Assembly: GCA_009909085.1 (NCBI GenBank)
Contig: JAAANX010000057.1
Coordinates: forward strand, 1-54,588
Direction: 5' to 3'
Length of the DNA stretch: 54,588 nucleotides
From: Cyanobacteria bacterium GSL.Bin1
GTDB lineage: Bacteria; Cyanobacteriota; Cyanobacteriia; Cyanobacteriales; Rubidibacteraceae
Notes under the pieces: model-generated
Databases searched by the model: none
Told to the model about the DNA's origin: nothing
Seen by the model: the letters and a program-made list of their open reading frames with translations, nothing else
Program-made: the position numbers and the translations under genes
Shown: piece after piece, positions 15,070 through 23,365 of the stretch
How the letters are laid out: each line of letters opens with the position of its first letter
How positions within the stretch are numbered: position 1 is the stretch's first letter

Positions 15070-17837
15070 TCTGCCCAGCTTAATTGTTCTTTTAAACTGG
15101 ATAACAGTTCCTGCATCGACTGGGGATGACCCGGTAAAATTTTAGTCGCGACTTCTTTGAGGAGATCGTGAAGCGTCTTTTGTTGCAGTAACTGTTGGGG
15201 ACCTGCAATAGCGAGAATGGGTAAATTTTTAATCACGCTGAGTTGCCTTAAGCCTTCGATGATCTCAGAATCGGCTTCGATTCCTTCCAAATCTAATAAT
15301 AAGAGATCCGCCCCTTGCTGCTGCACCTGTTGATAAACTTCTCCCCAAGAATGAGCAAGGGAACTGCGATAACCTGCCGTGGCTAAGTATTGAATGAAAG
15401 CATTTAACCATTCTGAACCAACATTATGGCAAGGGGTTTTCAGTCTTTTCCCATCTACCACAACCACATAAGGAGCAATATGCCTCGGGGGGGGATTGAT
15501 GCCGGCTGCAAACTGTAACACTGACCACAGAGAATTTTGAGATTCCCCAGGATCAAGATTCAGACAAGGATAAACGGATAATTTCCCGATTTGATGCGCT
15601 AAGCGAGCCGTTTCTGCATCGAGACAGACAATGGGTAAGTTACACAGCGTGTCTTGTTCACTGAGTTCTTGAATAAAGTGGCGTGGGATTTTTTCACCCG
15701 TGAGGAGTAAGACATCCGGATGCCAGATGCGTTGTAAGAGTTCCCCTTGTTGGGGATCATCGGCTTCTAAAATGCGATAGTTGAGGTTTTTCTGCTGAGT
15801 TTGCGGGGGAGTGCTTAAAATTTCTGTAACCGGATCTCGCTTCGGCGGGGCGGTTACCCCAGAATAGTGTAATCGTAAGACGGTTAAAGATTTACGATAA
15901 GTCGAACGAGGGGAAGCACAAGCAGCTAAGGCATCTTGGAGACTGTTCTTTTCTACGGGTAAGGAGAGAAAGGAATCTGCCCCATTACTCATGGCTTCTT
16001 GTTTTTCGCCGCGCGTTCCTGTCACAACGATGGGCAAATTGCTACTGCTAGGATGAGATTTGAGTAAGGTGAGCACATCCCAACCGGAAAGCATCGGTAA
16101 AACCGGGTTCAGGAGAATCGTGCAAGGTTGAAAGGTCCGGGCTTTTAAAAGGGCTTCTGTCCCCGATCGCGCGATCGCGACCCGATATCCTAATTCTCGC
16201 AGTTGTTGGGTTATCTGATTCAAATATTGGGGAACCGCTTCTACCACCAATACCAGTTTTCCGGCAATTTGGTGAGAATGCGCCTGGGGATGAAAGGGTT
16301 TCGGCGGTGGCATGGGAGGCAGCAATAAGGTAAATTGAGAGCCTTTCCCTGCTTCAGAAATAAACGAGACATCTCCGCCATGGGCATGGGCTAAACGTTG
16401 CGTTAAGACCAATCCTAAGCCAGTCCCCGAAAATTGCCGGGTCATCGGATCTTCTAGCTGCTGGAATTTCTGGAAAATCAAGTGTTGAGACGATTCGGGG
16501 ATCCCAATCCCAGTATCCCAAACCGTAAAGGCAATCCACCCTTCCCACTGACTCACGTCTAACCCCATTTCTCCACTCTCTGCGGTGAATTTGCGGGCAT
16601 TCGAGAGTAAATGTACCAGCATCTGACGTAAGCGGAGTTCATCGGCGATGATGGTTTCTAAACCTTCTTCCAAGTTAAGAGTAAATTCTGTGGGCGAATC
16701 GGGGGTTTGTTGTTCGGCTTCTTGATAAGCGCGATCGCACACTTGCTTAAGATAAACGACTTCCGGATGTAACTGTAATTGCCCAGTTTCTAAACGCGCT
16801 AAGTCTAGCAAATCATTCACCAAATTCATCAATTGACGACCACTTTGATAAATTTGGTTGACATATCGTTGTTGACGTTGATTGAGATCGCCAAGGCTTT
16901 TTTCACCGAGTAAGTTGGATAAGCCAACAATTGCGGTTAGCGGGCTTTTTAGTTCGTGGGTAATGCAAGCTAAAAACTCATCTTTGAGACGATTTAACTG
17001 GACTAAATCTGCATTTTTCGCCGCTAGTTCTTTACACAGTTGTCGCTGTTCTGTAATGTCTGTGGCAATAACCACCCAGAGGGAACCAAACTGACTGTCG
17101 GGAAGACTGAGGGTGATAAATTGCCAGACTCCTGAGGTTTTGGTGGTTGTCTTTTCCTTCGGATCAGCTGATAAAGGAAACAAAGGACAATGGGTTTTCT
17201 TGCTTGCGACCTTTTGGGATGTCGTCGCTGACGGTTGCGCAATGATGTTACACCATTGTTTCTCTTCCACCGAGGTATCACCGCTAGATAAACAACAATT
17301 TTCGGTGTGAGTGCAAATTTTTTCCCGCCATTTTGCATTTTGATGTAACAGTTTTCCCTCGTTAGTTTGTAGCATTAAAGGGAGGGGCAGTTTCTCCAAA
17401 AAGTCCAGTAAGGGCTGCAGATGCCATTGAGTTGGAGGCGATGGCTGTTGTTGCTCTCGCAACAGAACTTGTAAAATGCTTTCTGTATCTAACTCCCCTC
17501 GTAATTTTCCCTTGCGATCCACTACCAAAATTTTTTCGTCATCGCCCCCATTTTCTAAATAAGGCAATAACTGTTGTAAGCTGATGTGTTCTGAAACAGT
17601 CGCAACAGGCGATAAGAAAGACATGAGAGATGCATCCGCCGCCATTTTATCCGTGATTCCTTGTAAAGCGGTTCCCGCAGAAATAATCCCCAAAGGAAAG
17701 TGAGCCGCATTAACAACGACTAAAAAATCACTGTTGTCATCTCGAAAAGAGGGGATGATGGTTTCCAGTGTCTGCTCGGACTGACAATAGGGAACGGACT
17801 TGATAAATTGTTCTAACGTCGAATCGCAATTAGACAT
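15066..17837 (-). CDS. Hybrid sensor histidine kinase, CBS-like N-terminus, two receiver-like domains
   Basis: A 923-residue protein. In order: two CBS-like repeats (~15-130, e.g. DEKILVVDRKGKLRGELDTE); a PAS-like region with a cysteine cluster (CTHTENCC); a short coiled coil; HisKA with DEFLACITHELKSPLTAIVG (His at ~300); and HATPase (VWDTGIGIP, GTGLGLVLTQRLA). It ends with receiver-like domain 1 (~525-640) and domain 2 (~800-915). In receiver 1 the phospho-Asp position reads TILLNPVLPMLSGWDV, with Asn for Asp, and the acidic pair is weak, so it looks like a pseudo-receiver. Domain 2 keeps LLLLDLEG. It is soluble by sequence. It is divergent from kaiA (351 bp apart) and overlaps the PLD gene by 4 nt. 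A role near the clock is inference from position. Confidence 0.85.
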   Translation of the reverse strand: MSNCDSTLEQFIKSVPYCQSEQTLETIIPSFRDDNSDFLVVVNAAHFPLGIISAGTALQGITDKMAADASLMSFLSPVATVSEHISLQQLLPYLENGGDDEKILVVDRKGKLRGELDTESILQVLLREQQQPSPPTQWHLQPLLDFLEKLPLPLMLQTNEGKLLHQNAKWREKICTHTENCCLSSGDTSVEEKQWCNIIAQPSATTSQKVASKKTHCPLFPLSADPKEKTTTKTSGVWQFITLSLPDSQFGSLWVVIATDITEQRQLCKELAAKNADLVQLNRLKDEFLACITHELKSPLTAIVGLSNLLGEKSLGDLNQRQQRYVNQIYQSGRQLMNLVNDLLDLARLETGQLQLHPEVVYLKQVCDRAYQEAEQQTPDSPTEFTLNLEEGLETIIADELRLRQMLVHLLSNARKFTAESGEMGLDVSQWEGWIAFTVWDTGIGIPESSQHLIFQKFQQLEDPMTRQFSGTGLGLVLTQRLAHAHGGDVSFISEAGKGSQFTLLLPPMPPPKPFHPQAHSHQIAGKLVLVVEAVPQYLNQITQQLRELGYRVAIARSGTEALLKARTFQPCTILLNPVLPMLSGWDVLTLLKSHPSSSNLPIVVTGTRGEKQEAMSNGADSFLSLPVEKNSLQDALAACASPRSTYRKSLTVLRLHYSGVTAPPKRDPVTEILSTPPQTQQKNLNYRILEADDPQQGELLQRIWHPDVLLLTGEKIPRHFIQELSEQDTLCNLPIVCLDAETARLAHQIGKLSVYPCLNLDPGESQNSLWSVLQFAAGINPPPRHIAPYVVVVDGKRLKTPCHNVGSEWLNAFIQYLATAGYRSSLAHSWGEVYQQVQQQGADLLLLDLEGIEADSEIIEGLRQLSVIKNLPILAIAGPQQLLQQKTLHDLLKEVATKILPGHPQSMQELLSSLKEQLSWAE

Positions 17838-18029
17838 AGGATACTTCGGGAACTTAGGATGCAGTTTGTGCTCGCTTGAGAAGTCGCAGATAATCCATAT
17901 TTGATCAAACTCCTTTTTGTCTTTTTGTTAGTGCGAAAATGTTAAATTTTTATAAAGGGGTGTACTTTGGCTGCGATGACTGGCATTCCTTGAGTGACCC
18001 ACAGTCGCAATAGCTAAGGGACGATCTTG

Positions 18030-18130
18030 CCAGGGTTTTTACACCCGCATGAGTTTCCCATTCGGATTTGAGTGGTTTCTGTCGCAGATGACACCGGGGT
18101 TGGCATCCCGTGTTTCCTGCGACTACTCAT
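18030..18130 (-). ncRNA. Candidate Yfr2-family small RNA
   Basis: On the minus strand, GTCGCAG (18123-18117) pairs with CTGCGAC (18087-18081) around AAACACGGGA...CCCCGGTGT. This places GCAGGAAACAC next to the stem, and a second GGGAAAC occurs about 60 nt further on. A GGAAACA element beside a GTCGCAG/CTGCGAC stem is my recollection of the hallmark of the Yfr2 RNA family, abundant in cyanobacteria. The limits given are approximate. The + strand would form a similar stem, so strand is not certain. A covariance-model scan with the Rfam Yfr2 model would decide. Confidence 0.45.
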
Positions 18131-18188
18131 CATCGCATAACTGACCCAATTCTGCCGTGTCTTCCTAAATTAATAATTATCTAAGACT

Positions 18189-19016
18189 TTGTCTGCTCAA
18201 CTGTTTCTCTGTTTATTTACAACCCGCCCTGATCTCGCCCAATCTCTCCAGGAGATTTTGGGCAATGACCCTTATCATTTGCGTGTTTTTGACTCCTCAG
18301 ACGCCGTTTTAGACTATGTTCTCGATCAAACCGAGCAGATTGACTGCCTAATCTTACACCAGGGTCAGGGGATAGAAGCGGTAGTGACCTCCTTACGGAA
18401 TGAAGGTAAACTTTTACCTGCCGTCATTTTAACTACAGAATCTGATCGTCAAAGCCTAGTTTATCACCCTGCTCAAACCTATCTTGCCACGGAAGCGTTA
18501 GCAAAAATTCCCGGCGTCATTGAAGGCGCGATCGCGGATTTCCTTAAACTCACTCCCGATGTCAGACCGCAATTTGAGATTGAACAGATTAATGAATTTT
18601 TAACAATCAAGCAACATCGTTTAACAGAAAAATTACAAGAGCGACTGGGATACAAAGGAGTGTACTATAAACGAAATCTGCAGGATTTTTTTCGCAACCT
18701 CACCGCTGAGGAAAGAAATCATTTACTTTCTGAACTTACCGAAGAATACCGTCTCATTCTTTTAGAATATTTTAACAAAGCAACAGAAGTCAATTCAAAA
18801 ATTGATCAGTTTGTTACTAAGGCTTTTTTAGCTGATCTTTCTGTTTCGCAACTGATGGAGATTCACATGGATTTAATGGATCAATTCTCCCAACAATTAA
18901 AACTAGAAGGTCGCAGTGATGAAATCTTATTAGATTATCGTCTAACCTTGATTGATATTGTTGCTCACCTTTGTGAAATGTATCGCCGTTCTATTCCCAT
19001 AAAAACTGCGAAATAA
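18189..19016 (+). CDS. kaiA: Circadian clock protein KaiA
   Basis: Stimulates KaiC autophosphorylation by binding its C-terminal tail. The N-terminal domain (~1-130) is a pseudo-receiver (FLCLFTTRPDLAQSLQEIL, IDCLILHQGQG, no phospho-Asp pocket). The C-terminal four-helix dimer domain (~170-275) carries the conserved stretch RLGYKGVYYKRNLQDFFRNL, then LLEYFNKATEVNSKIDQFV and VSQLMEIHMDLMDQFSQQLK. The 275-residue length is near the full-length KaiA of unicellular species, unlike the short KaiA of filamentous forms. The start is TTG at 18189; no ATG fits the N-terminus. First gene of the kai cluster, with 62 bp to the kaiB ATG. Confidence 0.95.
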   Translation: MSAQLFLCLFTTRPDLAQSLQEILGNDPYHLRVFDSSDAVLDYVLDQTEQIDCLILHQGQGIEAVVTSLRNEGKLLPAVILTTESDRQSLVYHPAQTYLATEALAKIPGVIEGAIADFLKLTPDVRPQFEIEQINEFLTIKQHRLTEKLQERLGYKGVYYKRNLQDFFRNLTAEERNHLLSELTEEYRLILLEYFNKATEVNSKIDQFVTKAFLADLSVSQLMEIHMDLMDQFSQQLKLEGRSDEILLDYRLTLIDIVAHLCEMYRRSIPIKTAK

Positions 19017-19078
19017 TCAACAAAATTAAGTTATAATTAAAATTCAAATGCAATCGTCGCGATGGCTTGGTATTTCTT

Positions 19079-19405
19079 ATGAATACATCTTCTAAAAAAA
19101 CTTATGTCTTAAAACTTTATGTTGCCGGAAATACCCCTGAGTCAGTCCGGGCTCTCAATACCCTAAAAACCATTTTAGAAAAAGACTTTCAGGGGGTTTA
19201 TGCGCTGAAAGTAATTGATGTTTTAAAGAATCCACAACTTGCAGAAGAAGATAAAATTCTCGCTACTCCAACTCTTGCCAAAGTTTTACCCCCACCGGTG
19301 AGGAAAATTATTGGCGATCTCTCAGATCGCGAAAAAGTCTTAATTGGCTTAGACCTCCTTTATGAAGAAATTGGTAATGATTACGAAGAAGAATTTCCTG
19401 AATAG
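19079..19405 (+). CDS. kaiB: Circadian clock protein KaiB
   Basis: Fold-switching thioredoxin-like protein that binds phosphorylated KaiC, sequesters KaiA and recruits SasA/CikA. Family blocks: [58 protein letters not shown], and the acidic C-terminus ([13 protein letters not shown]). ATG 19079 gives 108 residues, close to the usual ~102-108. A TTG at 19067 in the same frame would add four residues and seems less likely. Followed by kaiC after 38 bp, so kaiBC are presumably co-transcribed as in other cyanobacteria. Confidence 0.95.
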   Translation: MNTSSKKTYVLKLYVAGNTPESVRALNTLKTILEKDFQGVYALKVIDVLKNPQLAEEDKILATPTLAKVLPPPVRKIIGDLSDREKVLIGLDLLYEEIGNDYEEEFPE

Positions 19406-19443
19406 AACGAAAAAAAATCAAGAATTGATTGTTAAGGATTAGC

Positions 19444-21003
19444 ATGACTGAACAAGAACAACAAAAATCAGAAAAATTAGCCCGGAGTGTCCAAAAACTC
19501 AAAACCATGATTGAAGGGTTTGATGAAATTAGTCATGGTGGCATTCCTGTGGGTCGAACCACCTTAGTCAGTGGCACATCCGGAACAGGGAAAACCCTCC
19601 TTGCCATTCAATTTTTATACAATGGGATTCAACAATTTGATGAGCCAGGTGTTTTTGTCACCTTTGAAGAATCTCCTGCTGATATTATTATCAATGCCTA
19701 TAGTTTTGGCTGGGATTTACAGGCATTAATTGAACAAGGAAAACTCTTTATTTTGGATGCCTCTCCCGATCCAGAAGGGCAAGAAGTGGTGGGAAATTTT
19801 GACCTTTCAGCACTCATTGAACGGATTCAGTATGCGATTCGGAAATATAAAGCAAAACGGGTTTCGATTGATTCTGTCACGGCGATTTTCCAACAGTATG
19901 ATGGCGTTGGCTTAATTCGTCGAGAAATTTTCCGTCTCGCTGCCCGTTTGAAACAAGTGGGGGTCAGTTCCATTATGACCACCGAACGCGAAGAAGAATA
20001 TGGTCCCGTTGCCCGATTTGGCGTTGAAGAATTTGTCTCCGATAATGTGGTGATTATGCGCAATGTTTTAGAAGGAGAACGGCGTCGTCGGACGGCAGAA
20101 ATTCTGAAATTACGAGGAACCACTCACATGAAAGGGGAGTATCCCTTTACCATTACCCGAGATGGCATTAATATCTTCCCCTTAGGGGCGATGCGTTTAA
20201 CGCAGCGATCGTCCAATGAACGGGTTTCTTCTGGGATTAGTACCCTTGATGAAATGTGCGGCGGCGGCTTTTTCAAAGACTCGATTATTCTAGCGACTGG
20301 GGCAACTGGAACTGGTAAAACCCTACTAGTCAGTCAGTTTTTGGAAGAAGGCTGTTTACGAGGCGAACGTGCCATTTTATTTGCTTATGAAGAATCTCGT
20401 GCCCAATTATCTCGGAATGCTTATTCCTGGGGCATTGATTTTGAAGAATTGGAAGCACAAGGATTATTAAAATTACTCTGCACCTATCCTGAGTCAGCCG
20501 GATTAGAAGATCATTTACAAGCGATCAAATCGGAAATTGAAGACTTTAAACCCTCGCGCATTGCCATTGATTCCCTTTCCGCTTTAGCCAGAGGCGTTAC
20601 CGAAAATGCTTTTCGGCAGTTTGTGATTGGTGTAACCGGATACGCTAAACAAGAAGAAATTACCGGTTTCTTTACCAATACAACCGATCAATTTATGGGT
20701 TCGCATTCCATTACCGATTCTCATATTTCCACCATTACCGATACCATTATTATGCTCCAATACGTTGAAATTCGGGGCGAAATGTCACGAGCCATCAATG
20801 TCTTTAAGATGCGAGGATCGTGGCATGATAAAGGGATTCGTGAGTATATTATTGCCGAAGAAGGACCCGAAATTAAAGCCTCTTTCCGCAACTATGAACG
20901 GATTATTAGCGGCGCCCCCACTCGCATTTCTGCTGATGAAAAATCAGAACTTTCTCGCATTGTCCAAGGGGTACGCGGGAAATCAGAGTCAGATGAACCT
21001 TAA
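19444..21003 (+). CDS. kaiC: Circadian clock ATPase/autokinase KaiC
   Basis: Double RecA-like hexameric clock protein. CI: Walker A GTSGTGKT (~residues 45-52), then FVTFEESPADIIINAYSFGW. CII: Walker A GATGTGKT (~285), then FAYEESRAQL. The dual phosphorylation site lies in SITDSHISTITDTI: S429 and T430 correspond to S431/T432 of Synechococcus elongatus, with T424 matching T426. The C-terminal A-loop/tail ISGAPTRISADEKSELSRIV, which binds KaiA, is intact. ATG 19444 gives 519 residues, equal to the S. elongatus protein; a TTG at 19429 in frame is less likely. Confidence 0.97.
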   Translation: MTEQEQQKSEKLARSVQKLKTMIEGFDEISHGGIPVGRTTLVSGTSGTGKTLLAIQFLYNGIQQFDEPGVFVTFEESPADIIINAYSFGWDLQALIEQGKLFILDASPDPEGQEVVGNFDLSALIERIQYAIRKYKAKRVSIDSVTAIFQQYDGVGLIRREIFRLAARLKQVGVSSIMTTEREEEYGPVARFGVEEFVSDNVVIMRNVLEGERRRRTAEILKLRGTTHMKGEYPFTITRDGINIFPLGAMRLTQRSSNERVSSGISTLDEMCGGGFFKDSIILATGATGTGKTLLVSQFLEEGCLRGERAILFAYEESRAQLSRNAYSWGIDFEELEAQGLLKLLCTYPESAGLEDHLQAIKSEIEDFKPSRIAIDSLSALARGVTENAFRQFVIGVTGYAKQEEITGFFTNTTDQFMGSHSITDSHISTITDTIIMLQYVEIRGEMSRAINVFKMRGSWHDKGIREYIIAEEGPEIKASFRNYERIISGAPTRISADEKSELSRIVQGVRGKSESDEP

Positions 21004-21487
21004 TTGATAATTGATTGTGTTTTTAAATTACTGGAGTTTGAACTAACGGCATTAGCTTTTAGCGAGACTGAGAGTAAAATTCAGGAATGGATAACAAAAA
21101 TGAAGCCAGAACTGCACTAACCCCAAAATTGGTATAAGGAGAGAATAAAATATGGCTTTGTTGCTGAACAGTTGATAATTTTATGGTGTAAAAATATTAA
21201 TTTTTATTTTCCATAACAGATGTATATCAAATAATGATCTAATAATAGAAATGGGGCAGCGTGCAGTTCAGCTTTCTAGAGAAGAGATCAACGCTCAAGA
21301 AAGATACTGTGTTTGATGAATTATAGAGTAATCCTATAGGGAGTGAGCTTTGATCTTTCTCTCAAACCATCTGGGGTTGCTACAAGAACAAAATTAATCA
21401 GTTTTTAACTGATGAGAAATCGCATTTACCACTAAAGTCTTCGATTTTGACAACTTATCAGGGAAGTGTCAACTTTCAGGAGGTCGT
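21004..21487. other. Gene-free stretch between kaiC and the wall hydrolase
   Basis: About 480 bp with no supported gene and no clear terminator hairpin after kaiC. A seven-codon frame with a good ribosome site (AAGGAGAG before ATG 21152) is too short to call. The promoter of the downstream gene must lie here. Confidence 0.4.
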
Positions 21488-22747
21488 ATGGATATTCGAG
21501 GAAATGTACCTTCAGTTTGTCTCGATCAAGCCTTATCTTGGTCAAGCAGAAATTTGCCAAATCAATATCACAACATCATCGAATTCTATCAAGAACAGGG
21601 AGAGTATTATGGAATTCGCTGGGATTGGGCGTTCGCTCAAGCCTGTCACGAGACGGGATACTTTGAGTTTGGCGGTGATGTCCAACCCGAACAAAATAAT
21701 TTTGCTGGGATCGGCGCAACAGGAGATGGAAACCCAGGGGAAAGCTTTCAAAATATCTCAGATGGCGTTAAAGCCCAAATCCAGCATCTTGCCTGTTATG
21801 CCGGTGTTGATATTCCCGAGCATGAACTGATAGCGAACCGAACCAGAGAGGTTAAAGCTATTATTCTCAATCGCTCAACCACTTGGGAAGGGTTAGCAGG
21901 AACATGGGCGATGGATGCACAATACTTCCAAAAGCTTCAATACCATTACCACCGCATTTTTGAACCCAGAGAACAAGAACACGGGTGGTATCGTTTAGTG
22001 GAATCGGAAGGTAAAAAGTTCTTTGTCGCTATGAGTGGAGGAGATCCAATATTCAAATATTCGGTAGCGGATCATAAGCTGGCAACGCTGCGAGAGGTTT
22101 CTGATAAGCTGCTAGAAATATTCCCTGATGCGCTGAATGTCCATTGCGACACAGAAATGGATCTTACTGACATTCCAGTTTATGAGCCAGGGATCCCTAA
22201 TCCTGAATCACGGCGCAATCCTTGGAACGATATTTCTGCTGAGGAGCCTCCCTATTTCTGGCGTCGCTCTCCCAATAAGAGTTCCAGAGGAGAGAGTGGA
22301 ATCGAATACATCATCCTTCATAACACAGCTGGTAGCTTTGCGGGTGCAGTTTCTTGGCTTTGCAACCCACAATCAGGTGCCTCAGCGCATTTAGTCATTC
22401 CACGCAGTGGCGCGGAAATCGCTGCCTTAGTGAATGAAAACGATGCGGCTTGGCACGCTGGGAGTCGTCGATGGAATCGGTGCTCGATTGGAATTGAAAT
22501 CGAATGCGCTAATCATCAAAGAGGAATGACAGAAGCTCAAGAAAAACTTGTGGTACAACAAATTAACCATTTGCTGATTAAGTACAATCTCACTCCCGAC
22601 AAAATTGATATTCATCGTCGCGTTTCACGGAGTCCTCTTCCTGATCAACCGGCGTCTTCTGGGTCTGCGAGAACAACTTGTCCTGTATTGATCTGGCCGA
22701 CCGATCAAGATTTCTTCAATTGGCGCCAAAAATGGTACAACATTTAA
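21488..22747 (+). CDS. Two-domain peptidoglycan hydrolase: glucosaminidase + amidase_2
   Basis: A 419-residue protein with two wall-cleaving domains. Residues ~15-150 resemble the GH73/FlgJ-like glucosaminidase fold (YGIRWDWAFAQACHETGYFE, NNFAGIGATGDGNPGESF). Residues ~255-415 are an N-acetylmuramoyl-L-alanine amidase type 2: YIILHNTAGSFAGAVSWL (Zn His), ASAHLVIPRSGAEIAALV, DAAWHAGSRRWNRCSIGIEI, then DIHRRVSRSP and TTCPVLIW with the later His and Cys ligand positions. No signal peptide is visible, which is unusual for an autolysin and typical of endolysins. Start ATG 21488 has CAGGAGG at good spacing. Confidence 0.85.
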   Translation: MDIRGNVPSVCLDQALSWSSRNLPNQYHNIIEFYQEQGEYYGIRWDWAFAQACHETGYFEFGGDVQPEQNNFAGIGATGDGNPGESFQNISDGVKAQIQHLACYAGVDIPEHELIANRTREVKAIILNRSTTWEGLAGTWAMDAQYFQKLQYHYHRIFEPREQEHGWYRLVESEGKKFFVAMSGGDPIFKYSVADHKLATLREVSDKLLEIFPDALNVHCDTEMDLTDIPVYEPGIPNPESRRNPWNDISAEEPPYFWRRSPNKSSRGESGIEYIILHNTAGSFAGAVSWLCNPQSGASAHLVIPRSGAEIAALVNENDAAWHAGSRRWNRCSIGIEIECANHQRGMTEAQEKLVVQQINHLLIKYNLTPDKIDIHRRVSRSPLPDQPASSGSARTTCPVLIWPTDQDFFNWRQKWYNI

Positions 22748-22785
22748 TGTTAGTGGACTAAGAGGCGAAAATAGGCATCGCAAGA

Positions 22786-23274
22786 ATGAAATTCGCAAAT
22801 CTAAGATTACTCATGCCTCAATGGGGACAAGCCAGTCAATTTATTGGCTGGCTTGTCATCATCGTTAGTTTAGCAGTGACCAGTTGTTCGGTAAGCCACT
22901 CTCTAAAAACTGAAGCCAGCCAAGTGAGCCAACCCTCTAAAGATCAAGAGACCAATATGGATCTGTCTCAGGAGTGGCGATTAATGACGGAAGAAGAAGA
23001 AGAACAAGCCTGGACTTATATTTTGAATAGTCCATTAGGCATTGCTGCTCTGAATCAACTCGCCATTGAAGGATTTATTAGTCCTACTTGTCTTAAAACA
23101 TTTTATTTGAATCGCAACTATGGTGGATTTCAAACCATGCTGCAAGTTAAATGTCCCACAGCACAGGGGGTATCAATTGCCCGAGAGTATGATGAAATCA
23201 GATTAGTATTTAATCGATTTGAAGATAATATTGAAGATTTTCAGGTTGAGCGAATTCCTTCTATGCACAATTAA
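22786..23274 (+). CDS. Hypothetical lipoprotein
   Basis: A 162-residue protein. A basic N-terminus leads into a hydrophobic segment (FIGWLVIIVSLAVTSCSV) with a lipobox-like VTSC at about residue 34, so membrane anchoring is likely; a later start at M10 would give a more normal signal. The mature part has no recognised domain: EEEEQAWTYILNSPLGIAAL, then ISPTCLKTFYLNRNYGGFQT and CPTAQGVSIAREYDEIRLVF, probably an alpha/beta fold with a conserved Cys pair. It follows the wall hydrolase by 38 bp on the same strand and may be co-transcribed with it. Function unknown. Confidence 0.65.
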   Translation: MKFANLRLLMPQWGQASQFIGWLVIIVSLAVTSCSVSHSLKTEASQVSQPSKDQETNMDLSQEWRLMTEEEEEQAWTYILNSPLGIAALNQLAIEGFISPTCLKTFYLNRNYGGFQTMLQVKCPTAQGVSIAREYDEIRLVFNRFEDNIEDFQVERIPSMHN

Positions 23275-23365
23275 ATCCGATGAGTCAGAAGGGATTGTGT
23301 GTCTTTCTCAAGCAAACAGATACGATAAAATCAAAGCGCGTTCCCACTGACCCAGCGATGTCATC

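Noticed and set aside
21447-21830. Frame overlapping the start of the wall hydrolase
   Set aside because: Different frame of the same DNA; the hydrolase frame has the domains and the ribosome site.
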